64,000 nt of DNA from Mycolicibacterium baixiangningiae (GCF_016313185.1 NZ_CP066218.1:372001-436000), one strand, 5' to 3'; numbered from the stretch's first letter, positions 51,975 to 61,089 are shown. Numbers and translations are program-made. Notes: generated from the letters alone by a model not told the origin.

Positions 51975-52895
51975 TCACGGCACCTGCGGTCTGATCTCCT
52001 CGACCACCCACTGGGCGTAGTCGAGATATTCGTCGACGCCGCTCACCGGAGGCAGCGGTACGGCGCTGACGGTCACACCCTGCTCACCCAGCCAGCAGAG
52101 GCGGTCGACGATCTCGGCCGCGGTCATCCCGGGCCGCCCACGCGGATCGTCGCGTGCGACATGCCCTTCGCCGACCCGGGTCGTGCCCAGGCCGTGGACG
52201 ACGTCGAACGGCCTGCCGTCGTAGGCCGGTTGGGATTTGATGAACTCGACGCGTTCGGCGATCTTGTCGGGCGGTGTGAGGAACGACCACCACCCCGACG
52301 CGTATTTCGCCGCCCGGCGCAGCGCCGCATCGGCGTCACCGCCGATCCAGATAGGCAGATGCGGCTTCTGGACCGGCTTGGGTTCGAAGGCGACGTCGTG
52401 GAAGGACACGAACTCGCCGTCGAAAGTGGGGGAGTCGCTGGTCCACAGTTCGACGATCGCCGCCAGATACTCGTCCGCGATGCGGCCGCGCTTGTGGAAG
52501 GGCACCCCGAGCAACTCGAATTCTCTTTCCAGCCAACCCACTCCGAACGTCACCATCATCCTGCCGCTGCTCATCCAATCGGCGGTGGCGAGCGCCTTGG
52601 CGAGGACGATCGGATGCTGGAGCGGCAGCACGGTGATGCAGGAGTTGAGCCGGATCCGTTCCGTGGCGCCGGCGAGATAGGCCTGAGCCACCGTGGACTG
52701 CAGATAATGCGGACCCGAGAGTTCCACGTGCTCGTCGGGGATCACGAAATGCTCGGGGACCGCGATCATGTCGTAGCCCCACGCGTCGGCGCACTTGGCC
52801 ATCCGGGTCTGATCGGCACCCGTGACCTCTGCTTCCCAAGGCTGCATCATCGCCTTGAGTCGCAGCATGTGCGGCAGGTTGAAAACGAGCTTCAC
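51975..52895 (-). CDS. LLM class, F420-dependent-type oxidoreductase
   Basis: 306-aa luciferase-like TIM barrel: MKLVFNLPHML, DMIAVPEHFVIPDEH, RLNSCITVLPLQHPIVLAKALAT and PIWIGGDADAALRRAAKYASGW. GTG 52895 is preceded by GGAGG at 5 bases. A 16-bp palindrome shared with the downstream TetR/P450 region lies 60 bases upstream, so it probably belongs to that TetR regulon and may act on the product of the P450. Confidence 0.87.
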   Translation of the reverse strand: MKLVFNLPHMLRLKAMMQPWEAEVTGADQTRMAKCADAWGYDMIAVPEHFVIPDEHVELSGPHYLQSTVAQAYLAGATERIRLNSCITVLPLQHPIVLAKALATADWMSSGRMMVTFGVGWLEREFELLGVPFHKRGRIADEYLAAIVELWTSDSPTFDGEFVSFHDVAFEPKPVQKPHLPIWIGGDADAALRRAAKYASGWWSFLTPPDKIAERVEFIKSQPAYDGRPFDVVHGLGTTRVGEGHVARDDPRGRPGMTAAEIVDRLCWLGEQGVTVSAVPLPPVSGVDEYLDYAQWVVEEIRPQVP

Positions 52896-52956
52896 GCGGA
52901 CCTCCTGCGCTACTTGAGCATGCTGCCGGCGTCCTCTCCGGATCGACCGACCCAGA

Positions 52957-52972
52957 CTGATCGACCGATCAG
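52957..52972. promoter_or_regulatory. TetR operator candidate upstream of LLM gene
   Basis: CTGATCG (52957-52963), AC, CGATCAG (52966-52972): perfect 7-base inverted repeat. GATCGACCGA also occurs at 52941-52950 as a direct repeat of 52959-52968, 18 bases away. The CTGATCG half-site recurs in the tetR/P450 interval. Confidence 0.65.
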
Positions 52973-52998
52973 GAGCGTGACACCGAGGGCATGGGTTG

Positions 52999-53589
52999 TC
53001 AAGCCTCGTGCGGCGTTCCGGTGAGCCTGCTCAATTGGCGTTCCATGAACCGGCGCAGCTCGTCGTGGCCCAGCGTGACACCGACCGCGCTCTCGTTGCA
53101 CAGGCTGCGTGCCGTCTGCGCGATGAGCATCGAGACCGCGACGGGCGGGTACTTCTCCAGGTCGACGCCGCGGGCGCGCAGTGCCACGGTGACCGCCGCC
53201 GCCTCGATGTCCCGGACCCGTTCGGCGTAGGACTTGAGTTCGGCGCGGATCGCCTTGCGGTGGTTGGCCAACGCCATGAACTCGGCGTTGAGGCCGGTCA
53301 ACCGCAGGTCACTGTTCATCGCCCAGAGGGTCTGGAGCGGTTCGTCGTCGGTGAGTGCCTCGCGCATCCGCTCCAGCGACGCCTCCGCACCCGCCCGCAG
53401 GACTTCGACGAACAGGTCGTCCATGGTGGGGAAGTAGTAGTAGACCAGCGCCTGTTTGACGCCCGCCTCAGCGGCCACCCGGCGTGACGTCGCCGCGGCG
53501 TAGCCCTCGTCGCGCATGATCTTCGCGGTGGCCTCGATCAGGCGGTGCCGAGCTCCGGTGTCCACTCGGGATTGTCGGGCAGTCGGCAT
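52999..53589 (-). CDS. TetR family regulator
   Basis: 196 aa. HTH: TSRRVAAEAGVKQALVYYYFPTMDDLF (in parts, residues 35-62), C-terminal helical domain (DUF-type tetracyclin repressor C). Divergent from the P450 gene; the interval holds a palindrome of the same half-site as the one before the LLM gene downstream. Likely represses itself, the P450 and the LLM gene. Confidence 0.88.
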   Translation of the reverse strand: MPTARQSRVDTGARHRLIEATAKIMRDEGYAAATSRRVAAEAGVKQALVYYYFPTMDDLFVEVLRAGAEASLERMREALTDDEPLQTLWAMNSDLRLTGLNAEFMALANHRKAIRAELKSYAERVRDIEAAAVTVALRARGVDLEKYPPVAVSMLIAQTARSLCNESAVGVTLGHDELRRFMERQLSRLTGTPHEA

Positions 53590-53661
53590 TCAGCGCGCCT
53601 TCGCTCGGGGGTTTCTTGACCGCCCGTCGAGCACCGTGGTAAGCATGGCTCATTCTATCAA

Positions 53662-53679
53662 CCTGATCGATCGACCAGG
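53662..53679. promoter_or_regulatory. TetR operator candidate in tetR/P450 interval
   Basis: CCTGATCGA (53662-53670) and TCGACCAGG (53671-53679) form an 18-bp palindrome with one mismatched pair. A further CTGATCG half-site is at 53696-53702, just before the P450 GTG. Confidence 0.65.
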
Positions 53680-53705
53680 ATGTGCACTGAAGGAACTGAT
53701 CGTCC

Positions 53706-54986
53706 GTGACCGATCTCGCCTCAATCGACTACTTCTCCGATCCGGTGGTCAGCCAGAACCCGTACGACTATTGGGATTTCCTGCGCGAGCAGGGCCCGGT
53801 CGTGCGGGAACCGCACCACGGTGTGGTGGCGGTGACGGGTTATCAGGAGGTGCTGGCGGCGTTCAAGGACCACGACCACTTCTCGGCGGTCAACGCGATC
53901 GGCGGGCCGTTCCCGCCGCTGCCGTTCGAGCCCCGAGGTGACGACATCACCGAGCAGATCGAGGCGCACCGCCATCTCTTCCCCATCCACGAGCACATGG
54001 TCGTGATGGATCCGCCCGCACACGAGCGTGCCCGGTCGCTGCTGGCCAAACTCCTCACTCCGCGGCGCCTCAAGGAGAACGAGGAGTTCATCTGGCAACT
54101 CGTCGATCACCAGATCGACCAGTTCATCGACAACGGTCGCTGCGAATTCCTGTCGGAGTACGCGAAGCCGTTTGCCACATCGGCCATCATCGATCTCCTC
54201 GGGGTTCCCGAAGCCGACCGTCCCGCATTCCTCGCCGCACTCGGCGCCGAACAACCGAGGGGCAACCGGGTGGGGTCGCTCGACGGTGAACCCGTGGGGC
54301 TGGACCCGCTGCAGTACCTGGACGACAAGTTCGCCGGCTACCTCGCCGATCGCCGCCGCGAACCCCGGGATGACGTCTTGTCCGGGATGGCGGGCGCGAC
54401 CTATCCGGACGGGTCGACCCCGGAACTGATGGAGGTGGTCAAACCGGCTACCTTCCTGTTCGCCGCGGGACAGGAGACCGTCACCAAGCTGCTGAGCGCG
54501 GCCGTCCAGACCCTCGGCGACAGGCCGGAGTACCAGGAAACCCTCCGCGAGAACCCGGACCGGATACCGGCTTTCATCGAGGAGTCGCTACGGATGCACG
54601 CGCCCACGAAGGTCGATTTCCGATTGGTCCGCAAGACCACCACGCTGGGGGATATGCGCTTGCAGGCGGGGACCGTCGTGATGCTGTGCCTCGGTGCGGC
54701 GAATCGCGACCCGCGGAAGTTCGACTCTCCCAACGAATTCCGGCCCGACCGTAAGAACGTGCGTGAACACATCGCGTTCGGTCGCGGCATCCACACCTGC
54801 GCGGGCGCGCCGTTGGCGCGGGTGGAGGGCAAGGTCACCGTTCGCCGACTGCTGGATCGCCTGCGCGACATCACCATCGACGCGAGTGTGCACGGTCCGG
54901 CGGAGCGACGGAACTACTCCTATGAACCGACGTTCCTGCTGCGTGGGTTGACTGAGCTGCACATCGAGTTCACGACGGCGGGCTAG
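53706..54986 (+). CDS. Cytochrome P450
   Basis: 426 aa. I-helix LFAAGQETVTK, ExxR as E293-S-L-R296, haem-binding FGRGIHTCAGAPLAR with Cys365. The typical bacterial soluble P450 needs ferredoxin and ferredoxin reductase, neither of which is adjacent. GTG 53706 follows a TetR half-site. Likely substrate is a steroid, terpene or fatty acid; family number cannot be given without alignment. Confidence 0.92.
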   Translation: MTDLASIDYFSDPVVSQNPYDYWDFLREQGPVVREPHHGVVAVTGYQEVLAAFKDHDHFSAVNAIGGPFPPLPFEPRGDDITEQIEAHRHLFPIHEHMVVMDPPAHERARSLLAKLLTPRRLKENEEFIWQLVDHQIDQFIDNGRCEFLSEYAKPFATSAIIDLLGVPEADRPAFLAALGAEQPRGNRVGSLDGEPVGLDPLQYLDDKFAGYLADRRREPRDDVLSGMAGATYPDGSTPELMEVVKPATFLFAAGQETVTKLLSAAVQTLGDRPEYQETLRENPDRIPAFIEESLRMHAPTKVDFRLVRKTTTLGDMRLQAGTVVMLCLGAANRDPRKFDSPNEFRPDRKNVREHIAFGRGIHTCAGAPLARVEGKVTVRRLLDRLRDITIDASVHGPAERRNYSYEPTFLLRGLTELHIEFTTAG

Positions 54987-54992
54987 AGCGGC

Positions 54993-55709
54993 TCAGCGGT
55001 TTCCGTACATGCGCGCGATGTCCGGTGAATCCAGCCAGCCCGAGTAGGTGGGCCGCTTCGGCCACCCGTCCGGGGAGTCCTGCCACTCCTCCTGGCGGCC
55101 CCACGGCAGGAGGTCGATCAGCGGGAAAGTGTGGCTGAGTTGTTCGGTGCCACGGCCGTTGGTGTGCCAGGTGCGGAAGACGGTGTCGCCGTCGCGCAGG
55201 AAGACGTTGACGCCGAACCCGCCGCCGGGCGGTGCGTCGACATCGGCGCCGAACGAACTCTCCGACGACGAGTACCAGTCCATCTTGTTGCCGACCTTCT
55301 CGCGATAGGCCAGCGCCTCCTCGATGGGGCCGTTCGTCACGATGACGAACCTGGCGTCATAGCTGTCGAGGAAGTCCAGCCGGGTGTATTGCGATGTGAG
55401 ACCGGTGCATCCACCGCACTGCCACTCCTGACCGTCGGTCCACATGTGGTTGTAGACGATCAGCTGGGAACGGCCCTTGAACACGTCGGCCAGCCGGACC
55501 GGCCCCTCCGCCCCGATCAGGGTGTAGTCGGGCATCCGCACCATCGGCAGGCGCCGGCGTTGCGCGGCGATCGCGTCCAGTTCCCGGGTGGCGGCCTTCT
55601 CGCGTATGCGGAGCTCCTCGAGCGCCGCCCGCCAGGTCTGTTCGTCGGCTTCGGGCGGAAGCGCCGGGGCGGCGTCCTGCATGGGGCGGTTTGGCGTTCC
55701 AGTGGTCAT
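54993..55709 (-). CDS. DUF899 family thioredoxin-like protein
   Basis: 238 aa. Features of DUF899: long N-terminal helix with LRIREKAATRELDAIAAQRRRLPMV, GVRLADVF-like strand (GPVRLADVFKGRSQLIVYNHMW), CGGCTGLTSQ (two Cys, CxxC) and late NVFLRDGDTVFRTWHTNGRGTE. Predicted thioredoxin fold of unknown substrate. Divergent from the DUF222/HNH gene. Confidence 0.85.
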   Translation of the reverse strand: MTTGTPNRPMQDAAPALPPEADEQTWRAALEELRIREKAATRELDAIAAQRRRLPMVRMPDYTLIGAEGPVRLADVFKGRSQLIVYNHMWTDGQEWQCGGCTGLTSQYTRLDFLDSYDARFVIVTNGPIEEALAYREKVGNKMDWYSSSESSFGADVDAPPGGGFGVNVFLRDGDTVFRTWHTNGRGTEQLSHTFPLIDLLPWGRQEEWQDSPDGWPKRPTYSGWLDSPDIARMYGNR

Positions 55710-55812
55710 CGCGGTCTTCCCGTCGTCGTGCGATCTGTCTCTGGTACAGACCCAGTGTCGCCGCGAAACTCATCGCCCGGCGCGTTTTTGGGCGACCGAA
55801 TTTGTCGGTGGA

Positions 55813-55828
55813 TCGAACTAGTGTTCGA
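55813..55828. promoter_or_regulatory. SOS box (LexA site), perfect
   Basis: TCGAAC-TAGT-GTTCGA matches the mycobacterial/actinobacterial LexA consensus TCGAAC-N4-GTTCGA at every position; outer bases A and T extend the symmetry. It ends three bases before the ATG at 55832 of the DUF222/HNH gene, so LexA binding would block the start region of a probably leaderless transcript. Confidence 0.85.
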
Positions 55829-55831
55829 TGT

Positions 55832-57175
55832 ATGGATGGGGAGTTCAGCACCGCGGTCGACCGCCTGTTGGCGGCCGTCACGGAGATGCAGGCCGCCTCC
55901 ATCAACGACCTGACCCATCCGCAGATCGTGGGGGAGCTGGACCGGATCAAACAGGCCGTCTGGGCGGTGCCCAGCGTGGAGCATCGGTTGACCGCGCGGC
56001 TGGTCGAGGAAGCCAACCCCCACGACCTGGGTGCGACGTCGATGAAGAAACTGCTCGCCGACCGGTTACGGATCACGGAGAAAGACGCCGGTGAACGGCT
56101 CACCGACGCCCGCCAGTTGGGTCCTCGCTACACGCTGACCGGCGAACGCGTGAAAACTGACCTGGCCCACACCGCCGCCGCGGTGGCCCGCGGGGACATC
56201 GGGCACGCCCATGTGCGCGTCATCCAGGAGTTCGTCAAGAAACTCCCCGTCTGGGTGTCCTTCGCCCGCCGCGACGACTACGAACACACCCTCGTCGGCC
56301 ACGCGAAGGAGTTGCGACCCGACCAGTTCAAGAAGGCCGCCAAAGCCCTGCTGGACTTCATCGACCAGGACGGCACCGAACCCGACTACCGAACCCAGCA
56401 GCGCCGCCGCAGCCTCAAAATGGGTCGCCAGCAAGCCGATGGGATGAGCCGCGTCGAGGGCTACATCGACGCCGAAACCCGCGCCCTATGGGATGTGGCG
56501 GCCGCCAAACACGCCGCCCCCGGGGTCAACCTGCCCCACGACGACACCCACACCGGACGCGATGACCGCACCCCCGAACAACGCCACCACGACGCGTTGA
56601 AACGGGTCCTGCGTGACACCGTGGAATCCGGGACCCTCGGACAGGTCGCCGGGGTGCCCGCCACCATCGTCGCCACCACCACCGTCAACGAACTCGAACG
56701 TGCGGCGGGGTGGGCCGACACCGGCGGCGGCAACAAACTCCCCATCCGGGATCTGATCCGGATGGCCGCACGCTCCCGGCACTACCTGGCAGTGTTCGAC
56801 GACCACACCGAAGAAATCCTCTACCTCGGCCGCGCCCGCCGCAACGCCACCACCGCCCAGAGATTGGCCCTGTTCGCGAGAGACAAAGGCTGCACCCACC
56901 CCCACTGCACCGTGCCGTTCTACTGGACCGAAGCCCACCACACCCACGACCACGCCAAAGGCGGGCGCACCGACATCCCCGACCTCACCCTGGCCTGCCA
57001 ACCCGGCAACCTCATGGTCGAGAAAACCGGATACACCACCGTGCGCCCCGGCAACGGCCGCACCCACTGGATCCCACCCAAACACCTCGACACCGGCCAA
57101 CCCCGAGTCAACAACTACTTCCACCCCCACCGCTACCTCACCGATCACAAGGACCAGGACGATGATCCCGAGTAG
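55832..57175 (+). CDS. DUF222 / HNH endonuclease-domain protein (13E12 repeat family)
   Basis: 447 aa. Helical DUF222 domain (about residues 20-300) followed by an HNH nuclease motif (CTHPHCTVPFYWTEAHH, then AKGGRTDIPDLTLAC, N and H, about 349-395). These 13E12-type genes are multi-copy in mycobacteria, and some are DNA-damage induced. I chose ATG 55832 after the SOS box; the frame is open further upstream to 55691 but that would overlap the box. The last third is very C-rich with a strongly biased codon use (ACC, CAC, AAC). Confidence 0.88.
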   Translation: MDGEFSTAVDRLLAAVTEMQAASINDLTHPQIVGELDRIKQAVWAVPSVEHRLTARLVEEANPHDLGATSMKKLLADRLRITEKDAGERLTDARQLGPRYTLTGERVKTDLAHTAAAVARGDIGHAHVRVIQEFVKKLPVWVSFARRDDYEHTLVGHAKELRPDQFKKAAKALLDFIDQDGTEPDYRTQQRRRSLKMGRQQADGMSRVEGYIDAETRALWDVAAAKHAAPGVNLPHDDTHTGRDDRTPEQRHHDALKRVLRDTVESGTLGQVAGVPATIVATTTVNELERAAGWADTGGGNKLPIRDLIRMAARSRHYLAVFDDHTEEILYLGRARRNATTAQRLALFARDKGCTHPHCTVPFYWTEAHHTHDHAKGGRTDIPDLTLACQPGNLMVEKTGYTTVRPGNGRTHWIPPKHLDTGQPRVNNYFHPHRYLTDHKDQDDDPE

Positions 57176-57372
57176 CGGTGCAGGCCAATATATTCCACGC
57201 TCCGGTGCGCTGCCCGTACCGGCTGGCGAGGTGTGCGCTTTTGCTGCTAGCCCCCATTGGCTGGGCCGGCCGCATCGGGTGGAATCAGTTCACCGCAAAA
57301 GAAACTCGACAGGAGATACGCCATGCCCGCTCGAAAGTCCCGCGGCGCCGCAGACGAAGGCGTAACCCGTGC
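57176..57372. other. Intergenic region between convergent genes
   Basis: 197 bases with no supported gene. CAGGAG followed by ATG at 57323 (encoding MPARKSRGAADEG) looks like a genuine start signal, but the frame then continues only as antisense of the regulator gene, so it may be the start of a truncated gene. No hairpin with U-tract seen. Confidence 0.4.
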
Positions 57373-58038
57373 TCAGCCGTGGCCTGGCAGCTCCTCGATG
57401 AGCTCCTCCAGGAAGCCGCCGGCTTCCCGGCCCGCCCGTTCGACATCCCCGGCGGCGATGGCCTCGACGAGTCCGTCGTGTGGGATCCGTTGTAACGCAT
57501 GGGATTCGAATGTCGTCGCGACACTCGCGGTCACCACCTCGGTAAGACCTCGGTACAGCTCGGTCAGCACTGTGTTGTGCGAGGCCCGCACCACGGCGAA
57601 GTGCAATTCGGCATCGGCCAGGACGAACTGGTCGTGGGCGTCGAGCGCGTCCCGGCGGGCGAGCAGATCACGGATCCCGGCGAGGTCCTCGTCGGTACGG
57701 GCGGTGGCCGCCAACCGCGCGCTTTCCACTTCGAGGCAGCGCCGCACCTCGAGTACCTCGCGCAGTTCCGAGCCGCACAGTCTGCGCAAGGCCCCGGAGA
57801 CCTCGCTGGTGGCCCGAACGTAGGTGCCGTCGCCCTGTCGGACTTCGAGGATCCCGCTGTGCGCCAGCGCGCGCACCGCTTCGCGGACCGTGTTGCGGCC
57901 GACGCCGAGCGCGGCGACCAGCGCAGGCTCCGTCGGAATCCGCGCACCGACCGGCCATTCGCCGGCGGACACCGACTCACGCAGTTGGGCGATCACCTGG
58001 TCGACCAGACCCGCGCGACGGGTGGTGACGAGCGGCAC
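57373..58038 (-). CDS. FadR/GntR family regulator
   Basis: 221 aa. N-terminal winged helix (PVGARIPTEPALVAALGVGRNTVREAVRAL, in parts, about residues 25-55, and GILEVRQGDGTYV) with the FCD effector domain (about 80-215, with typical metal-binding D and H: DAELHFAVVRASHN). GGAGG six bases before GTG 58038 supports this start over TTG 58059. Divergent from the MFS exporter, which it probably controls. Confidence 0.88.
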   Translation of the reverse strand: MPLVTTRRAGLVDQVIAQLRESVSAGEWPVGARIPTEPALVAALGVGRNTVREAVRALAHSGILEVRQGDGTYVRATSEVSGALRRLCGSELREVLEVRRCLEVESARLAATARTDEDLAGIRDLLARRDALDAHDQFVLADAELHFAVVRASHNTVLTELYRGLTEVVTASVATTFESHALQRIPHDGLVEAIAAGDVERAGREAGGFLEELIEELPGHG

Positions 58039-58052
58039 CCGAAACCTCCATT

Positions 58053-58069
58053 CATCCAATCATGGGATG
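58053..58069. promoter_or_regulatory. Small inverted repeat in FadR/MFS interval
   Basis: CATCC (58053-58057) and GGATG (58065-58069) are inverted around AATCATG. Short arms, but position between divergent genes suits a GntR-type operator. Confidence 0.3.
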
Positions 58070-58086
58070 TATGGGAGGATACCGCG

Positions 58087-59307
58087 GTGAAGGGCACCTC
58101 GCGCATCGACGCCACACCCGGTCAGGCGGGCCTCACCGAGGCTCCCGGCGCCCGGGCTGCCGGCGGCGTCCTGCTCACGATCGCGGTCATCCTCACGGCG
58201 CTCAACCTGCGTCCCGCGATCACCAGCATCGGGCCGCTGCTCGGCGATATGCGCGAATCGATGGGCGCGACCGCCACCTGGGCCGGCGTACTGACCACCC
58301 TGCCCGGCTTGTGTTTCGCCGCCGCCGGAATGACGGCGCCGTGGCTGTCCCGGCGGATCGGGCTCAGCCGGGCCATCAGCGCGGCGTTGACCATCCTCAT
58401 CGCCGGTCTGCTCATCCGTGTCCTCGACGGTCCCTACGTGGTCCTCGGCGGAACCCTGGTGGCCACCGCGGGTATCGCGCTGACCAACGTCCTGATCCCG
58501 GTGGTGATCAAAGGGTCCTTCCCGGCCCGCGTCGGGCTCATGACCGGCGTCTACACCGCTGCCCTCCAAGGCGGCGGCGCGCTCGGCTCGGCGGTGACAC
58601 CCGGACTGGAAGGCGTGTTCGACGACTGGCGGGTGGCGCTCGCCGCGTGGGCGGCCGTGGCGCTCGTGGCGCTGCTCGTCTGGCTCGTGGCCTCCCGCGG
58701 GATCCCCGGAGCCAAGCCGTCGACGGTCCGGATCAAGGGACGGTCCCTGCTGCGCAATCGCTTGGCGTGGACGGTGACGCTGTTCTTCGGATGCCAGTCG
58801 CTGCTGGCCTACGTGATGATGGGCTGGCTACCCGAAGTGTTCATCGACAGCGGCGTGAGCAAGTCGACCGCGGGGCTGCTCGTTGGGCTGATGTCTCTCA
58901 TCGCGGTCCCGATCAGCATCTTCATCTCACCGCTGGCTGCCAGGTCGTCGAGCCAGAGTCCGTGGATCGTCGGGCTGGGGGTCATCGGTGTGGCCGGCGT
59001 GATCGGGTTGCTCATCGACCCCGGCGCCGCCCCGCTGCTGTGGACCGTTCTCGTGGGGCTCGGTCTCAGTGTGTTCTCGCTGGCACTCACCGTGATCGCG
59101 TTGCGCGCCCGCACCACGGAGGACACCGCCCAGCTGTCCGGCATGGTGCAGGGCTTCGGCTACCTGCTGGCCGGCCTCGGTCCGTTCCTGTTCGGGCTCC
59201 TCCATGACCTCACCGACGGCTGGACTGTGCCGTGGACCATGGTGCTGATCGTCTATCTGGTGCAGATGTTCATGGGCGCGTTGGCCGGCCGCAACCGGTA
59301 CGTCTGA
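58087..59307 (+). CDS. MFS transporter, CynX/NimT (cyanate/nitroimidazole) type
   Basis: 406 aa, about 12 membrane helices. The first helix ends in LTALNLRPAITSIGPLL and is followed by WAGVLTTLPGLCFAAAG, the signature of CynX/NimT-type exporters. GGGAGG eight bases before GTG 58087 fixes the start. Substrate unknown (small anions, nitroimidazoles or drugs in relatives). Confidence 0.87.
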   Translation: MKGTSRIDATPGQAGLTEAPGARAAGGVLLTIAVILTALNLRPAITSIGPLLGDMRESMGATATWAGVLTTLPGLCFAAAGMTAPWLSRRIGLSRAISAALTILIAGLLIRVLDGPYVVLGGTLVATAGIALTNVLIPVVIKGSFPARVGLMTGVYTAALQGGGALGSAVTPGLEGVFDDWRVALAAWAAVALVALLVWLVASRGIPGAKPSTVRIKGRSLLRNRLAWTVTLFFGCQSLLAYVMMGWLPEVFIDSGVSKSTAGLLVGLMSLIAVPISIFISPLAARSSSQSPWIVGLGVIGVAGVIGLLIDPGAAPLLWTVLVGLGLSVFSLALTVIALRARTTEDTAQLSGMVQGFGYLLAGLGPFLFGLLHDLTDGWTVPWTMVLIVYLVQMFMGALAGRNRYV

Positions 59308-59324
59308 CCGCCCCCGTGTGAAAA

Positions 59325-59963
59325 CTACTCAGCCCACGCCGAGTTCTTGATCACGTCGACGAAGTCGATCCGCCGGAAGCCGGGGACGAAGTGTTCGAGC
59401 ACATCGGCGTTGACGGTGCCGAACGTCGTATCCGGGCGGTCCTGGAATCCCTCGGTGAACGCCTGCAGGATGCGGTTTTTGAAGTCCGGCCGCGGATGCG
59501 CCTCGGTCACGGCGGTCAGAGCGGCGGAGTCGATGACGTCCAGGCGCAGTCCCAGCACGTCGGTCTCCACTCCTGCGGTGGTCGCCGCGATCACCGGATC
59601 CAGCTTGTACGGCACTTCGGGCGTGGTGTGCAGCGCGATCGCCGTCCACACCACATCGGCGGGCTCACCCGTGACATCTCGCGAGGCCAGGAAGTCCCGC
59701 GCTGCGTCGGCGCTGTCCATCTCGAAACGCTGGCTGGTTCCCCGGTAGGGCGGCACCAGACCGGTGTCGTGGAACAGCGCTGCGACATAGAGCAATTCGT
59801 CGTCGGGATGCAGATCCAGCGCGCGGGCCTGCAGACTTCCGAAGAGGAACACCCGGCGGGAATGGTGGAAGATCAACTCATTGGTGGTGTCGCGGATCAA
59901 CTCCGTGGCCTCCTTGGCCAATCGGCTGTCCGGGATCGTCACGCCGGCGATCACATCTGTCAT
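59325..59963 (-). CDS. HD-domain phosphohydrolase-like protein
   Basis: 212 aa. Metal-binding HD pattern: HHSRRVFLFG, AALFHDTGLV (HD pair, about residues 64-65), IALHTTPEV and D in LRLDVID. Resembles HD proteins related to cyanamide hydratases rather than nucleotide phosphohydrolases. ATG 59963 has AGGA upstream. Divergent from the GlxA-type regulator, a likely target of it. Confidence 0.82.
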   Translation of the reverse strand: MTDVIAGVTIPDSRLAKEATELIRDTTNELIFHHSRRVFLFGSLQARALDLHPDDELLYVAALFHDTGLVPPYRGTSQRFEMDSADAARDFLASRDVTGEPADVVWTAIALHTTPEVPYKLDPVIAATTAGVETDVLGLRLDVIDSAALTAVTEAHPRPDFKNRILQAFTEGFQDRPDTTFGTVNADVLEHFVPGFRRIDFVDVIKNSAWAE

Positions 59964-60093
59964 CGGTTCGTCCTTTCTGTGCACTCGGTCGGCGGGATCA
60001 GCCGACCCTCGCTTCCGACTATCCGCCGCACGCCCCCACCGGCACCGCACGCAACTGGCCGAAAACCGTTCACATCAGGACACGGAGCGCGCT

Positions 60094-61089
60094 ATGACTG
60101 AGAAGGTGACCAGCCCGGCAGCCCACCACGTGGTGGTGCTGCTCTACGACGGTATTCAGATGCTCGACGCCACCGGCCCCGTCGACGCGTTCGCCTCGGC
60201 CAACACCGTCGGCGGCCGCTATCAGGTCACCCATGCATCGATCAGCGGCGACGACGTCACCGCGAGCTCCGGCGCGCGCCTGGGCGTCGATGTCGCGGCT
60301 GCCGGCATCACCTCGCCGATCGACACGCTGCTCGTCCCCGGAACCCCCGACTGGCAGGCCGGAATCTCCGATGACGCGCTCGTCGACACCGTGCGCACCC
60401 TTGCCCTGCGCAGCGCACGGACCGTGGCGATCTGTGCCGGCGCCTTTCCACTTGCCGCGACCGGACTGCTGGCCGGGCGCAGGGCCGCGACGCACTGGCG
60501 GCTCGCCAGGCACCTCGCGGCCCGCTTCCCCGACATCACCGTGGATCCGGCGGCCATCTTCGTCACCGATGGCCCGTACACCACGTCGGCCGGCGTGACC
60601 GCGGGGATCGACCTCGCCCTGTCGCTCATCGAGCGCGACCACGGCCCGTCCATGGCCAGGGACGTCGCCCGCGACCTCGTGGTGTTCATGGCACGCCCGG
60701 GTGACCAGTCCCAGTTCAGCGTGCGCACCGAAGCCATCCCGACCACGAACACCGTCGTCCGCGCCACGATGGACACCATCACCGCCGACCCCGCGGCCAA
60801 CCACTCGCTCGACCGCCTCGCCGCTGCCGCCGCCGTAAGCGCGCGACACCTCAGCCGGCTCTTCCACGATGAAACCGGCTACACCCCACAGCGTTTCGTC
60901 GATCGCGTCCGGCTCGAATCCGCTTGCAACCTGTTGACCGGCGGGCAGCACTCCCTCGACCACATCGCCGAACGCACCGGAATCGGGTCGAGCGCCTCGC
61001 TGCGGCGGCTGTTCCACCGGGAACTCGGCATCACGCCGGGCGCCTACCGGCAGCGGTTCCGCAGCACGCACGCAGGCGGTCACCGCTGA
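60094..61089 (+). CDS. GlxA-type AraC regulator (DJ-1/PfpI + HTH)
   Basis: 331 aa. N-terminal DJ-1/PfpI-like domain (about 10-190; VVVLLYDGIQMLDATGPVDAFASAN, VAICAGAFPLAATGLLAGRRAATHW in parts, with the elbow Cys present), C-terminal AraC HTH domain (about 225-325; LAAAAAVSARHLSRLFHDETG and IGSSASLRRLFHRELGITPGAYR). Such regulators sense metabolites such as amines or nitriles; here it faces an HD protein of cyanamide-hydratase type. Confidence 0.87.
   Translation: MTEKVTSPAAHHVVVLLYDGIQMLDATGPVDAFASANTVGGRYQVTHASISGDDVTASSGARLGVDVAAAGITSPIDTLLVPGTPDWQAGISDDALVDTVRTLALRSARTVAICAGAFPLAATGLLAGRRAATHWRLARHLAARFPDITVDPAAIFVTDGPYTTSAGVTAGIDLALSLIERDHGPSMARDVARDLVVFMARPGDQSQFSVRTEAIPTTNTVVRATMDTITADPAANHSLDRLAAAAAVSARHLSRLFHDETGYTPQRFVDRVRLESACNLLTGGQHSLDHIAERTGIGSSASLRRLFHRELGITPGAYRQRFRSTHAGGHR

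Noticed and set aside
57323..57823. Open frame starting MPARKSRGAADEG with a good ribosome-binding sequence
   Set aside because: Beyond the first dozen codons it is antisense to the FadR-type regulator; only the start signal is convincing.
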